Source of the DNA: Arthrobacter antibioticus
Lineage (GTDB): Bacteria; Actinomycetota; Actinomycetes; Actinomycetales; Micrococcaceae
Reading direction: 5' to 3'
NCBI RefSeq assembly: GCF_030063205.1
Contig: NZ_JASISQ010000006.1
Coordinates: 167,914 to 231,913, forward strand
DNA length: 64,000 bases
Under the pieces are notes generated by a model, which worked only from the letters and a program-made list of their open reading frames with translations, was not told where the DNA came from and did no database searches. Positions 27,687 through 37,172 of the stretch are shown here, one piece after another. The first letter of the stretch is position 1. Every line of letters starts with the position of its first letter. The position numbers were made by a program, and so were the translations under genes.

Positions 27687-29068
27687 GGGACCGGCTTCTT
27701 CGCATCTGTTGGCCGGGCAGGAACGTCGTTGCCGGAGTCGTTCCCGTCAATGCCGGCGGAGGGCTGGGAGTCATGTTCGTCGTCGTCCATTGACAGCTCA
27801 TCAAAGGGGTCACGGCCGGCGAGTACCGCCCGGGCCTTATCCATGTCCAACTCATGCGTCCATTTGCCAATGAGCAAGGTGGCTACGGCGTTACCGGTGA
27901 AGTTGGTGAGGGCACGGCATTCGGACATGAACTTATCAATGCCCACAATCACGCCCATGCCGTCGAGCAGGATCGGCTTGTGTGCGGCCAAACCGGCGGC
28001 AAGAGTGGCCAGCCCGGCACCAGTGACACCGGCAGCACCCTTTGAAGCGATGACCATGAACACCAGCAAACCGATCTGTTCGCCAAGATTCATAGGCATG
28101 TCCATGGCGGTGGAGATGAACAGGGCGCTCATTGTCAGGTAAATGGCTGTGCCGTCGAGGTTGAAGGAGTAACCGGTGGGGACGGTGATGCCCACAACCG
28201 GCTTGGAAACTCCTGCGTGCTCCATCTTTGCCATCAGGCGCGGCAGGGCAGATTCGGAGGAGGATGTGGCAAAAATCAAGAGGTATTCGCGAGCCAGGTA
28301 GCGCATCAAAGCAAAGATGTTCAGGCCCGTGACAAGACGCAGAATAGAGCCCAGGATAACCACAATGAAAAGCGCGCAGGTTAGGTAGAACGCACCCATC
28401 AGGATGGCCATGGAGCCGATAGCAGCCCATCCTGTGGCGCCCACAACGGCGGCAATGGCGCCAAAAGCGCCTACCGGGGCCAGCCACATAATCATCATCA
28501 TCAGTTTAAAGACAACTTTTTGTAGTTGCTTCACGGCGTTGAGAACGGGCTCCCCTGATTTGCCCATGGACTGCAGCGCGAACCCAACCATCAAAGCAAG
28601 CACCAGAGTAGGCAGCACCGGGATATCGCCAGGAATCATTTCCATGAGGAACTTCACTGTGGAGTTTTCTTGAGCTCCCGCAGCGGCACTGTACGGTTGC
28701 AGCTTTAGACCGGCGCCAGGGTGGATGATGTTGCCCACCAGCAGACCGATTGCCAAAGCAACTGTGGACATGATCATGAAGTACAGCAGCGCCAGGCCAC
28801 CTACTTTGCCTACTGTGGTTGCCTTGGCGATGGAGCCAACGCCTATCACCAAGGTGCAGAAAATAATGGGGGCAATAACCATCTTGATCAAGGCGATAAA
28901 CATTGTGCCGAGCGGTTTGAGCGCTTTCCCAAGTTCAGGGGCCATCAATCCGATCGCCGTGCCCACTACCACCGCTGCAATGACTGCGATGTACAGCCAA
29001 TGGGTCTTATCCATCCTGCGTCGTTTCGTTTTGACCGTAGCGGCGGTCCCTCTTCTTTGAGAGCTCAT
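27674..29068 (-). CDS. dctA: C4-dicarboxylate transporter DctA
   Basis: A 464-aa secondary transporter of the glutamate/dicarboxylate:cation symporter (DAACS) fold, importing succinate, fumarate or malate. Motifs are the serine-rich hairpin FATSSSESALPRLM, the cation/substrate motif SFNLDGTAIYLTM, and the C-terminal NFTGNAVATLLIGKW. A hydrophilic tail of about 45 residues follows. Start 29068 has AAGGAG 7 nt upstream. It is divergent from a CitA/DcuS-type two-component system, which is the usual regulator of such carriers. Confidence 0.94.
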   Translation of the reverse strand: MSSQRRGTAATVKTKRRRMDKTHWLYIAVIAAVVVGTAIGLMAPELGKALKPLGTMFIALIKMVIAPIIFCTLVIGVGSIAKATTVGKVGGLALLYFMIMSTVALAIGLLVGNIIHPGAGLKLQPYSAAAGAQENSTVKFLMEMIPGDIPVLPTLVLALMVGFALQSMGKSGEPVLNAVKQLQKVVFKLMMMIMWLAPVGAFGAIAAVVGATGWAAIGSMAILMGAFYLTCALFIVVILGSILRLVTGLNIFALMRYLAREYLLIFATSSSESALPRLMAKMEHAGVSKPVVGITVPTGYSFNLDGTAIYLTMSALFISTAMDMPMNLGEQIGLLVFMVIASKGAAGVTGAGLATLAAGLAAHKPILLDGMGVIVGIDKFMSECRALTNFTGNAVATLLIGKWTHELDMDKARAVLAGRDPFDELSMDDDEHDSQPSAGIDGNDSGNDVPARPTDAKKPVPAYV

Positions 29069-29197
29069 GGTGACTCCTTGTGGTTCTGGTGATTAGCATT
29101 GGTGGGTGTCGCGTGCGATCCCTCTCACATAAGATTGCCCGTCAGAGTGACTTATCTCACTGTTGTGTTCATATTGGTCGTACGAAAGGTGCCCACG

Positions 29198-31015
29198 TTG
29201 GTCCGGTTCTGGCGAGGATGGAGCATTGCCCGCAGATTGTTCGCAGCCAATCTGCTGTTTGTCGTGCTCCTGACGGGCTGCTTAGCCGCCCTTTGGGTGT
29301 CCGACGCCGGCTCCCGAACCTATGAGCAGACCAGCCAACGCATGCTTTCGGTCGCCACGACTATTGCCGATTCACCGCTGGTTGTTGCGGCAGCTTCGGA
29401 GCCCGATCCGACATCCGTACTCCAGCCGTATGCCAAAGCAGTCATGCGCGATGCAGGGGTTGACTTCATCACCATCATGGACCCGGATGGTATCCGGTGG
29501 ACCCACCCCGACCCGGGCCAGATCAACAAACCATATGTAGGTTCCATGACTCAAGCGCAGTCAGGAGCTACTTATTCCGAGACCACAACAGGCACCCTTG
29601 GCCCGTCAGTGCGGGTTGTTGTTCCCATCAAGGACGCCTCCGGAGACGTGACGGGCATGGTGGCCGCCGGGGTGACTGTTAGCAATGTGCAGGTACTCGT
29701 AGCCGCTAGGCTCCCGGCAGTGTTGGGGCTTGCCGCAGCCCTGCTACTGGCCGGGTCATTGGCGGCTTGGGCCCTGGGCAGGTACCTCAAACGTGTGACT
29801 CTGGGCTGGGGCCCGGAGGAACTAGGACAGTTGTTTGCCTACTACGAATCTGTGCTGCATTCCGTCCGTGAGGGCCTGATCCTTGTGGATACGCGCGGAT
29901 CCATGGTTTTGTACAACGATCACGCCGCGCTGCTGTTGGGCATCGATCCGCCCGGTCCCACGGTGGCGTCTGTTTCCACGCGCACCCCAAGACGGGCGAC
30001 GTCGCAGAGCCCCCTTAGCCGTGCGCGTGTTTCTCCCCCGCCACGCCCCGGCCTCGCTTCGCTGGGTCTGCCCGCTTCACTGCGGGAATTACTACAAAGC
30101 GGGCGCATCGCCACGGACGAGGTTCACCTCGCCGCGGACCGCTTGCTGGTTGTGAGCCAACGTCCTGCACAGACACCGGGAAATCCGGCTCCGGCCGGCA
30201 CGGTTGCCACCTTGCGCGACCACACGGAGCTGACAGCCTTGGCAGGCAGTCTCAGCAGCACCCAAACGTTGGTTGAGGCGTTGCGCTCTCAAACACACGA
30301 GCACGCCAACCGTTTACATGCCATCATTTCCTTGATCGAACTTGACCGCACGCGGGAAGCCCTTGACTTCGCTACGGCAGAACATTCCGAGAGTGTGCTG
30401 CTCGGTGGCGAGTTTGTCAGCAGCGTGACTGAACCGTTCCTAGCCGCCCTTCTGCTGGGCAAACGTGCCCAAGCCGATGAACGTGGGGTCATCCTAGAAC
30501 TCACAGCATCCGGCACACTTCCAACAAATACTTTAGATACTCGCGAACTTGTAACTTTGTTGGGCAATTTAGTGGACAACGCCATTGAAGCCGCTGCGTC
30601 AGCGTCCCTGCACATAGAATCCCCCGGCAAGGAATCCACCGGCATAGAATCCCCTACCAACGAATCGCCACAGCCCACCGTCTGGGTGGACCTCCTCGTT
30701 GCCGACGGAGCCTTGACACTCACCGTGGCGGACAACGGTCAGGGCTTGCCCACCACTGATCTGGATGTGCTGGGCCGGATTGGCACCACCGGCAAAACCT
30801 CCGTGGCACCTGGTGGCCGCGGCTATGGCATTGCCTTGATCCGCCGAGCCACCGCAGCGCTAGGCGGCACCATCACTGGCGAGAACGACGGCGGCGCTGT
30901 CATGACCGCCGTCGTGCCCCTAGCGGGACTGCCGCTGGGACCACACCCGCAAGGTTCACGCCCCGCCGGCACCCTCCCCCTAGGCCCAACTCCAGAAGTT
31001 AGGAATCCATCATGA
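29198..31015 (+). CDS. CitA/DcuS/DctB-type sensor histidine kinase
   Basis: A 605-aa membrane sensor. Two helices (about 15-33 and 175-200) flank an extracytoplasmic PAS-like/Cache domain containing DFITIMDPDGIRWTHPDPGQI, typical for C4-dicarboxylate or citrate sensing. A cytoplasmic PAS domain (EGLILVDTRGSMVLYND) is followed by the phosphoacceptor helix SQTHEHANRLHAIISLIEL and the ATPase with NLVDNAIEAA, VADNGQGLP and GRGYGIALI. An insert between the N box and the D box carries three near-repeats of ESP-type peptides. The start is uncertain: TTG 29198 has GAAAGG upstream, while the frame stays open to 29099. Overlaps the response regulator by 4 bp. Confidence 0.9.
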   Translation: MVRFWRGWSIARRLFAANLLFVVLLTGCLAALWVSDAGSRTYEQTSQRMLSVATTIADSPLVVAAASEPDPTSVLQPYAKAVMRDAGVDFITIMDPDGIRWTHPDPGQINKPYVGSMTQAQSGATYSETTTGTLGPSVRVVVPIKDASGDVTGMVAAGVTVSNVQVLVAARLPAVLGLAAALLLAGSLAAWALGRYLKRVTLGWGPEELGQLFAYYESVLHSVREGLILVDTRGSMVLYNDHAALLLGIDPPGPTVASVSTRTPRRATSQSPLSRARVSPPPRPGLASLGLPASLRELLQSGRIATDEVHLAADRLLVVSQRPAQTPGNPAPAGTVATLRDHTELTALAGSLSSTQTLVEALRSQTHEHANRLHAIISLIELDRTREALDFATAEHSESVLLGGEFVSSVTEPFLAALLLGKRAQADERGVILELTASGTLPTNTLDTRELVTLLGNLVDNAIEAAASASLHIESPGKESTGIESPTNESPQPTVWVDLLVADGALTLTVADNGQGLPTTDLDVLGRIGTTGKTSVAPGGRGYGIALIRRATAALGGTITGENDGGAVMTAVVPLAGLPLGPHPQGSRPAGTLPLGPTPEVRNPS

Positions 31016-31713
31016 GCGCTCCCGAGCCCATCCGGGTGCTCGTCGTGGATGACGAACCCATTGCATTGGCGGCCCACGCAGAATATGTCCGTCGACTAGA
31101 AGGCTTTGAGGTGGTGGCTGAGGCCCACGGAATGGGGGCTGCCCTGGCTGTGCTGAACGATCCCAATATCGCATCCATTCAGCTCATTCTTTTGGACATG
31201 AATCTGACAGACGGACATGGACTGGATTTGTTGCGGCGTATCCATGGGCTGGGTCTGATGCCAGATGTAGTGGCAATCACGGCCGTGAGGGACGTTCAAG
31301 TGGTGCGTTCGGCCATTGCACTTGGCATCACAGCGTATTTGATCAAACCGTTCACTTTTGCGGCGTTTCGAGAAAAGCTGGACAACTACCGCAATTATCA
31401 CGACGTGCTCACGGATAGGACCCACACCTCGCAGGACGCCATTGACAGAGCCCTGTCACAGTTGCGTCCAACGGGGAAGCTCCTGCTCCCCAAAGGGATG
31501 CTGCCCGAGACACTCAGCGCTGTGGCTGACTGGTTGCGAACGCAGCAAGCTCCCTCCTCAGCCACCGAGGCTGCTGCTTCACTTGTCATGTCCAGAGTCA
31601 CCGCACGTCGATATCTTGACCACCTGGTGGAGACAGGCTCCGCAACCAAAGCACCTCGACACGGCTCACCTGGTCGACCGGAACTGGAGTACAGCTGGTC
31701 CCGCCCCCGTTGA
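31012..31713 (+). CDS. CitB/DcuR-type response regulator
   Basis: A 233-aa regulator. The receiver domain has VVDDEP at 11-16, the phosphorylated Asp at 62 (LILLDMNLTDGHG) and Lys 112 (LIKPF). The C-terminal output domain has an HTH of the DcuR/DpiA class (ATEAAASLVMSRVTARRYLDHLVETG). With the kinase it likely senses C4-dicarboxylates and activates the divergent dctA. Its stop codon TGA (31711-31713) lies inside the first copy of the GTTGACATTGGAGATAA repeat. Confidence 0.93.
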   Translation: MSAPEPIRVLVVDDEPIALAAHAEYVRRLEGFEVVAEAHGMGAALAVLNDPNIASIQLILLDMNLTDGHGLDLLRRIHGLGLMPDVVAITAVRDVQVVRSAIALGITAYLIKPFTFAAFREKLDNYRNYHDVLTDRTHTSQDAIDRALSQLRPTGKLLLPKGMLPETLSAVADWLRTQQAPSSATEAAASLVMSRVTARRYLDHLVETGSATKAPRHGSPGRPELEYSWSRPR

Positions 31714-31757
31714 CATTGGAGATAACTACACCCCGCCCCCGTTGACATTGGAGATAA
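31709..31757 (+). repeat. Left tandem pair of an inverted repeat flanking the DUF559 gene
   Basis: GTTGACATTGGAGATAA occurs at 31709-31725 and 31741-31757, period 32 bp, with shared flanks CCCCC before and CTACACC after each copy. The same 17 bp recur twice in inverted orientation at 32814-32830 and 32847-32863. The first copy supplies the stop codon of the response regulator. Confidence 0.95.
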
Positions 31758-31856
31758 CTACACCCCGTGACCGGTATCTGGCCTCCGCCCAGATCGATTC
31801 CAACGGGCCTGTGGATAACTTCTGAAATATAGTAACAATTGAGTCAAAATTAACTC

Positions 31857-32807
31857 ATGACTTGTGCCCAGCTTTTACCCGAATGGATACAAGGCAGATC
31901 TTTCACCGTCAACGAATCCGATGAGTGCGGAATCAATCGACGGCGGACTGCCGGACCGGATCTTCATACTCCCAGCCGTGGCATCAGGGTTCCCTGGGGA
32001 GTTGATCAAGACATCGACAGTCGTATTCGGCCTATCCTCTCGGTGACGCCAGGTGGAATCGCAAGCCACTGCACTGCAGCCCTTTTGTGGGGAATTCCTT
32101 TGCCTCCGTGGCTTGCAGGTAACTTTGATGTCCATATTTCTCGTGATGCCACAACGAGCCCGCCCTGGAGAATTGGCGTTGCAGGGCACCACACCTGTTT
32201 CAAGCCAGGTCAGGTGGTGCATCTCCGAGGAATGGCAGTGACTTCCCCACTGCGCACGTGGCTTGACCTGGCCGTCATGCTCGAACTCGATGATTTGGTG
32301 GCAGCTGGTGACTTTCTGGTCTGTGAGCACGATCGCATTTTCGGGCCTAAACGGGTTGCCCTGGTAGCCCTCACCGCCCTCCAAGAGGCCGTCAAGCATG
32401 AATCCCGCAGGCGCGGCATAGTGAGGGCTCGCGAGGCCGCTGACCTCATCAAGGTGGGCGTCGACTCTCCACCGGAAACCAGAATCCGTCTTGCCCTCGA
32501 GCGAGCAGGGATACCAACGCTGACCCTGAACTTCGTTGTTTTAGACGAAGAGGGAAATGACTCATCATGGCCGGATCTCTGCATCCCTGTGTGGAAGGTT
32601 TCCATTGAGTACGACGGCGAGCATCACCTCACAGAGCGACAGCGCAAGATTGATGCGGCCCGGGATCGGTTGCTGACGAGTTTGGGGTGGCGGCAGGTGA
32701 GAATCACCAAAGCCATGTTGGATCAAGAAGGCGACAAGGCCGTCGTCGCACTTGTTAAGACGGCACTACGTGCCCAAGGGTGGACGGGTCGTCGCGACAC
32801 CCGCTGA
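31857..32807 (+). CDS. DUF559/Vsr-like endonuclease-fold protein with AbiEi-like N-terminus
   Basis: A 316-aa protein. The N-terminal about 60 residues (AQLLPEWIQGRSFTVNESDE) resemble the winged-helix AbiEi-like leader found in many actinobacterial DUF559 proteins. The middle carries SVTPGGIASHCTAALLWGIPLP. The C-terminal domain has a PD-(D/E)XK pattern: SPPETRIRLALERAG, SWPDLCIP, then VSIEYDGEHHL and WRQVRITKAML. Such proteins are common as multicopy orphans in Arthrobacter; function is not established. No ribosome site is apparent before ATG 31857. Paired inverted repeats flank it, the right-hand one starting at the base after its stop codon. Confidence 0.8.
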   Translation: MTCAQLLPEWIQGRSFTVNESDECGINRRRTAGPDLHTPSRGIRVPWGVDQDIDSRIRPILSVTPGGIASHCTAALLWGIPLPPWLAGNFDVHISRDATTSPPWRIGVAGHHTCFKPGQVVHLRGMAVTSPLRTWLDLAVMLELDDLVAAGDFLVCEHDRIFGPKRVALVALTALQEAVKHESRRRGIVRAREAADLIKVGVDSPPETRIRLALERAGIPTLTLNFVVLDEEGNDSSWPDLCIPVWKVSIEYDGEHHLTERQRKIDAARDRLLTSLGWRQVRITKAMLDQEGDKAVVALVKTALRAQGWTGRRDTR

Positions 32808-32863
32808 GCGTCATTATCTCCAATGTCAACGCAAGGGGAGGCGTCATTATCTCCAATGTCAAC
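32808..32863 (-). repeat. Right tandem pair of the inverted repeat flanking the DUF559 gene
   Basis: On the minus strand GTTGACATTGGAGATAA plus TGACGC is present at 32808-32830 and 32841-32863, period 33 bp. It begins immediately after the DUF559 stop, and its far copy contains the prpE stop codon (TGA, 32859-32861). Together with the left pair it brackets a segment of about 1155 bp. Confidence 0.95.
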
Positions 32864-34769
32864 GAGGAGGGCGATCGCCGGAAAGGACAGGGATCAACGC
32901 CTCAATCACGGCAGGATCCTCAATAGTTGAGGGCACTGTGTAATCGTCACCATCAGCAATTTGACGCATGGTTTTACGCAGAATCTTCCCGGAGCGGGTC
33001 TTGGGCAGGGCCTCAACCACTGTGGTGGATTTGAAATCCGCCACAGGCCCGATTTCTCTACGCACCAACGCCACGAGTTCTTTCTGCAGATCATCCGCTG
33101 TGATGACCACCCCAGACTTCAAAACCACGAAACCCATAGCCTTTTGCCCTTTAAGCGCGTCGGCAACACCAATGACAGCACATTCTGCCACTGCCGGGTG
33201 GGTACCGATGACCTGCTCGATGGCGCCGGTGGAAAGCCGATGCCCAGCAACGTTAATAACATCGTCGGTGCGGCCCATGACAAACACATAACCATCGTCA
33301 TCCTGGTATCCGGAATCGCCGGTGAGATAAAAACCCTCAAACGTATTCAGATAGGAATCTAAAAAACGCTGGTCGTTATTCCAGAGGGTGGTCAATGTGC
33401 CCGGGGGCAACGGCAGACCCAACACAATGTTTCCTTCTTCTCCGGAAGCCACCTCCACACCCATGCCATCAACAATGCGTAGGTCAAAGCCGGGCATTGG
33501 AAGGGTGGGTGAGCCTGCTTTCAAGGGAAGCGGCTCCAATCCACGCGGATTACCCACGATCGCCCAGCCTGTCTCTGTCTGCCACCAATGATCCACCACC
33601 GGCACTCCGAGAACTTTGCCCGCCCAATGATAAGTGTCAGTATCCAGCCGCTCACCGGCGGTAAACAGCGTTTGGAGGCTGCCGATGTTGTAATTCTCCA
33701 ACAAGGCAGCGTCCGGGTCCATCTTGCGGATGGCACGCAAAGCGGTTGGCGCCGTGAACAACGCCTTCACTTTGTGCTGCTCAATGACACGCCAAAACGC
33801 GCCGGCGTCCGGGGTTCCCACGGGCTTGCCTTCATACATCAGCGTGGTGGCCCCGGCCAACAGCGGCCCATACACAATGTAGGAATGCCCCACTACCCAG
33901 CCAACGTCCGACGCCGTCCACCAAACATCACCAGGGCCGATGTTGTAATGGTTGGCCATGGTCCATAAAAGTGCGACGGCGTGCCCGCCATTGTCGCGGA
34001 CCACCCCTTTGGGCGCACCCGTAGTTCCTGAAGTGTAGAGAATGTAGAGAGGGTCCGTCGCCTTGACCGGAACCGGTTCCGCGGGTTCAGCGGCTGCGAG
34101 CGCAGTATCCCAGTCCACGATCTTTAGATTCAGGCTTTTGGGGTCAGTGGCGAAGCCATCACGGTGTTTGAGGATTACGGGGAGTTCGGTGACACCTGCC
34201 TTAGCCAACGCTTCATGAACGGTGGGCAGATATTCAACGTGACGGTTCGGTTCTAGCCCGCCGGAGGTGGTGACAATAACTTTCGGAGCAGCGTCCCGGA
34301 TACGCACAGCCAGTTCGCTGGCGGCAAAGCCGCCAAAAACCACCGAGTGAATGGCCCCTAATCGGGCGGTGGCAAGCATGGCAATGGCTGCTTCGGCAAT
34401 CATGGGCAGATAAATCAGTACCCTGTCCCCCTTGCCTACCCCCTGAGCTCTAAGCACCCCGGCAAAAAGTGCTACTTGTTCCGTCAGCTCTGCGTAGCTA
34501 TAGCTGTGCTGGCGACCAGTCATCGCTGAATCGTGGATGAGTGCGCTCTGTGCACCGCGCCCGGCGGCAACATGCCTATCCAGAGCGTTGTAGCAGGTGT
34601 TCAGTTCAGCGTCAGCGAACCACCGGCCATCGGGAGAATCTGCCTTATTGTGGCCCTGCTGTGGCGGCACCACCCAATCCACGGCTTGTGCCGCTTCGAG
34701 CCAGAACTTCTCTGGCTCGGTCATGCTGCGCTGGTATTCATCTCGGTAGCTAACGGCCTGCAATGCCAT
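32859..34769 (-). CDS. prpE: Propionyl-CoA synthetase (acetyl-CoA synthetase family)
   Basis: A 636-aa AMP-forming acyl-CoA ligase that activates propionate for the methylcitrate cycle. It begins MALQAVSYRDEYQRSMTEPEKFW, followed by ILYTSGTTGAPKGVVRDNGG (P-loop), VDHWWQTETGW and GFYLTGDSGYQDDDGY. Near the C-terminus KTRSGKILRKTM carries the lysine that is acetylated in this family. Start 34769 has GGAG upstream; the open frame to 34901 crosses the operator region and is not coding. It is divergent from gntR-prpDBC, fixing the substrate as propionate rather than acetate. Confidence 0.92.
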   Translation of the reverse strand: MALQAVSYRDEYQRSMTEPEKFWLEAAQAVDWVVPPQQGHNKADSPDGRWFADAELNTCYNALDRHVAAGRGAQSALIHDSAMTGRQHSYSYAELTEQVALFAGVLRAQGVGKGDRVLIYLPMIAEAAIAMLATARLGAIHSVVFGGFAASELAVRIRDAAPKVIVTTSGGLEPNRHVEYLPTVHEALAKAGVTELPVILKHRDGFATDPKSLNLKIVDWDTALAAAEPAEPVPVKATDPLYILYTSGTTGAPKGVVRDNGGHAVALLWTMANHYNIGPGDVWWTASDVGWVVGHSYIVYGPLLAGATTLMYEGKPVGTPDAGAFWRVIEQHKVKALFTAPTALRAIRKMDPDAALLENYNIGSLQTLFTAGERLDTDTYHWAGKVLGVPVVDHWWQTETGWAIVGNPRGLEPLPLKAGSPTLPMPGFDLRIVDGMGVEVASGEEGNIVLGLPLPPGTLTTLWNNDQRFLDSYLNTFEGFYLTGDSGYQDDDGYVFVMGRTDDVINVAGHRLSTGAIEQVIGTHPAVAECAVIGVADALKGQKAMGFVVLKSGVVITADDLQKELVALVRREIGPVADFKSTTVVEALPKTRSGKILRKTMRQIADGDDYTVPSTIEDPAVIEALIPVLSGDRPPR

Positions 34770-34841
34770 GGTGGGTCTCCATCCACGTTGATGTGATGTG
34801 AGCCATGCTACATGCGTAGGTTGACCCATAACAAGCCCTAA

Positions 34842-34849
34842 TGTATACA
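34842..34849. promoter_or_regulatory. GntR operator half of prpE (TGTATACA)
   Basis: TGTATACA at 34842-34849 in the context ATGTATACAC shares its core with the perfect palindrome at 34913-34924. It lies about 73 bp upstream of prpE and overlaps a TATACA-type -10 on the minus strand, consistent with repression of prpE by the adjacent GntR regulator. Confidence 0.55.
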
Positions 34850-34893
34850 CAAAACCTTTTTTAGGCGTTATTTTAGCTAACTTTACGTGGATA

Positions 34894-34924
34894 TTGCCCA
34901 AATGCCCAGTTCATTGTATACAAT
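34894..34924 (+). promoter_or_regulatory. Promoter/operator of gntR-prpDBC
   Basis: ATTGTATACAAT (34913-34924) is a perfect 12-bp palindrome of the kind bound by FCD-type GntR proteins. It overlaps a -10 candidate TATACA (34917-34922), 17 bp after TTGCCC (34894-34899). Binding there would block RNA polymerase, so autorepression is likely. Confidence 0.6.
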
Positions 34925-34975
34925 AAGGGGGTATTGTTGCTGTATTGCACGTCAGGAAGAGCTAAAGGAGGGGTC

Positions 34976-35611
34976 ATGAGAGCTAGTGAACGGGCCTATG
35001 TCACGTTGCGCACCGACATCATCAACTGGCACCTGACTCCTGGCACAGTGTTGGGAGAGGTTGAACTCTCCGAACGCTTGGGCGTCTCCCGTACTCCCAT
35101 CCGTGAAGCATTGGCAAAACTCACCGCTGAGGGGTTGACTGAGCCACAAAGTGGGCGTGGGATGGTTGTCAGTGAGATTTCACTTGACCATCTGGGTGAA
35201 CTTTTCGAGCTCCGCTCCGCTCTTGAGTGCCGTGCAGCTGAACTGGCTGCTCAGCGCTGTGACCCTGACATTTTCAGGACCCTGCATCAACAACTTGCCA
35301 ACGCCGGTGAGCTCATCACCTCCGATGACCCCACCCGCACTGATTACTACCAGCTGGCGGGTGACTTAGATGCTGCAGTGGACGCTGCGGTTGGCAATCA
35401 CTACCTGAATCTAGCGCTAAAGAACCTACGAGTGCACTTGGTACGTGTACGGCGTTTAGGTAAAGACAACCCAGCACGACTGCGCGATGCGGCTCGTGAG
35501 CACGCCGCGATCGCCTTGGCAATTGCCAATGGCAACCCCACTGTTGCCAGCGCTGCCACCACTATGCATCTGGATAACAGTCTGCGTCACCTACTGAGCA
35601 CAAACCCCTAG
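34976..35611 (+). CDS. GntR-family (FCD) regulator of the methylcitrate genes
   Basis: A 211-aa regulator. The N-terminal winged helix has LGEVELSERLGVSRTPIREALAKLTAEGL (recognition helix) and the C-terminal domain is FCD-like, with FELRSALECRAAELAA and DAAREHAAIALAIANGN. Start 34976 has AAAGGAGG 4-5 nt upstream; the upstream frame is not needed. It sits between prpE and prpD, so its ligand is probably 2-methylcitrate, 2-methylisocitrate or propionyl-CoA. Its operator candidates are in the divergent spacer. Confidence 0.93.
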   Translation: MRASERAYVTLRTDIINWHLTPGTVLGEVELSERLGVSRTPIREALAKLTAEGLTEPQSGRGMVVSEISLDHLGELFELRSALECRAAELAAQRCDPDIFRTLHQQLANAGELITSDDPTRTDYYQLAGDLDAAVDAAVGNHYLNLALKNLRVHLVRVRRLGKDNPARLRDAAREHAAIALAIANGNPTVASAATTMHLDNSLRHLLSTNP

Positions 35612-35650
35612 AGCTTCCACATTTCTGACACACCCTGCGAAAGGAACACC

Positions 35651-37171
35651 ATGACAATTGATCACACTGTCCGCGTTTACAAGAGCGATGAGAACCTGGC
35701 CCGCGAGGACCAGCTTGCACACAAGATCGCCAAGGTCGCCGCCGATCCCGTCCCCGTGACCGCCGAGGTCACAGACATGATCATTAATCGCGTCATAGAC
35801 AACGCCTCCGTGGCGATTGCCTCCTTGAACCGTGGCCCGATCGTTGCCGCCCGTGCTCAGGCACTTGCACACGCTCCTTCCACCGGAGGCTCCGGCGCCA
35901 ACGTTTTCGGCATTGCAGAGCTGGTTTCTCCCGAGTGGGCGGCCTGGGCCAACGGCGTGGCCGTCCGCGAGCTGGATTATCATGACACCTTCCTCGCAGC
36001 CGAGTACTCACACCCAGGCGATAATATCCCGCCGATCCTCGCCGTCGCCCAGCACACCGGAGCCTCCGGTGCTGACTTGCTTCGTGGGCTTGCCACCGGT
36101 TATGAGATCCAGGTCGATTTGGTCAAATCAATCTGCCTGCATAAACACAAGATTGACCATGTTGCCCACCTCGGCCCCTCCGCCGCGGCAGGTATTGGCA
36201 CACTGCTGAACCTTGAAGTTGAAACTATTTTCCAAGCTGTGGGTCAGGGCTTGCACACCACCACAGCTACCCGACAGTCGCGCAAGGGCGAGATCTCCAC
36301 GTGGAAGGCGCACGCCCCCGCATTTGCCGGCAAGATGGCCGTTGAGGCTGCTGACCGTGCCATGCGTGGACAGACCTCCCCCGTACCGATCTACGAAGGC
36401 GAAGACGGTGTCATCGCTTGGATGTTGGATGGCCCCGACGCCCAGTACACGGTGCCGTTGCCGGCCGAGGGCGAAGCCAAGCGCGCCATCATGGACACCT
36501 ACACCAAGGAACACTCTGCCGAGTACCAGGCTCAGGCTTGGATTGACCTTGCCCGCAAACTCCATGGAGAGCACCCTGAGGCCACCGATCCGGCAAACGT
36601 GGCCTCCGTGCTGATCAAGACCAGCCACCACACCCACTTTGTGATTGGTTCAGGCGCCAACGATCCGCAGAAGTACGACCCCACGGCATCACGGGAAACT
36701 CTCGATCACTCCATCCCGTACATCTTCACCGTGGCCCTCCAAGATGGTGCTTGGCACCACGTTGACTCCTACTCCCCCGAGCGTGCCGGCCGCCCCGACA
36801 CCGTAGAGCTGTGGCACAAGGTAACCACGGAGGAGGACGCCGAGTGGACGCGCCGGTACCACTCCCTCGATATCGCCGAGAAGGCCTTTGGCGGAACAGT
36901 GGAAATCACCCTCAATGACGGAAGCGTCATTACGGATTCCATCGCAGTGGCCGACGCCCACCCACTGGGCGCCCGGCCCTTCGCCCGTGAGCAGTACATC
37001 AACAAATTCCGCACCCTGGCCGCTGGTCTGGTGGAGGAAGCTGAGATCAGCCGCTTCATCACGGCAGCAGAGAATTTGCCCAACCTAACGAACGGGGAAC
37101 TGGGACAGTTGAACATCCTGGCAGCTCCTGGCGTCGTGGATCTGGCAGCCGCACCCAAGGGGCTCTTCTAA
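35651..37171 (+). CDS. prpD: 2-methylcitrate dehydratase, MmgE/PrpD family
   Basis: A 506-aa dehydratase converting 2-methylcitrate to 2-methyl-cis-aconitate. Family marks are [27 protein letters not shown] near residue 100 and [21 protein letters not shown]; the length matches PrpD. Ribosome site GAAAGGAA precedes ATG 35651. prpB follows after 1 bp, consistent with one transcript prpD-prpB-prpC. Confidence 0.95.
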   Translation: MTIDHTVRVYKSDENLAREDQLAHKIAKVAADPVPVTAEVTDMIINRVIDNASVAIASLNRGPIVAARAQALAHAPSTGGSGANVFGIAELVSPEWAAWANGVAVRELDYHDTFLAAEYSHPGDNIPPILAVAQHTGASGADLLRGLATGYEIQVDLVKSICLHKHKIDHVAHLGPSAAAGIGTLLNLEVETIFQAVGQGLHTTTATRQSRKGEISTWKAHAPAFAGKMAVEAADRAMRGQTSPVPIYEGEDGVIAWMLDGPDAQYTVPLPAEGEAKRAIMDTYTKEHSAEYQAQAWIDLARKLHGEHPEATDPANVASVLIKTSHHTHFVIGSGANDPQKYDPTASRETLDHSIPYIFTVALQDGAWHHVDSYSPERAGRPDTVELWHKVTTEEDAEWTRRYHSLDIAEKAFGGTVEITLNDGSVITDSIAVADAHPLGARPFAREQYINKFRTLAAGLVEEAEISRFITAAENLPNLTNGELGQLNILAAPGVVDLAAAPKGLF

Positions 37172-37172
37172 G

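Noticed and set aside
31709..32863. Insertion sequence or transposon with a transposase
   Set aside because: The enclosed protein has DUF559/AbiEi-like features, not a DDE, Y1 or serine transposase; no target-site duplication can be recognised.
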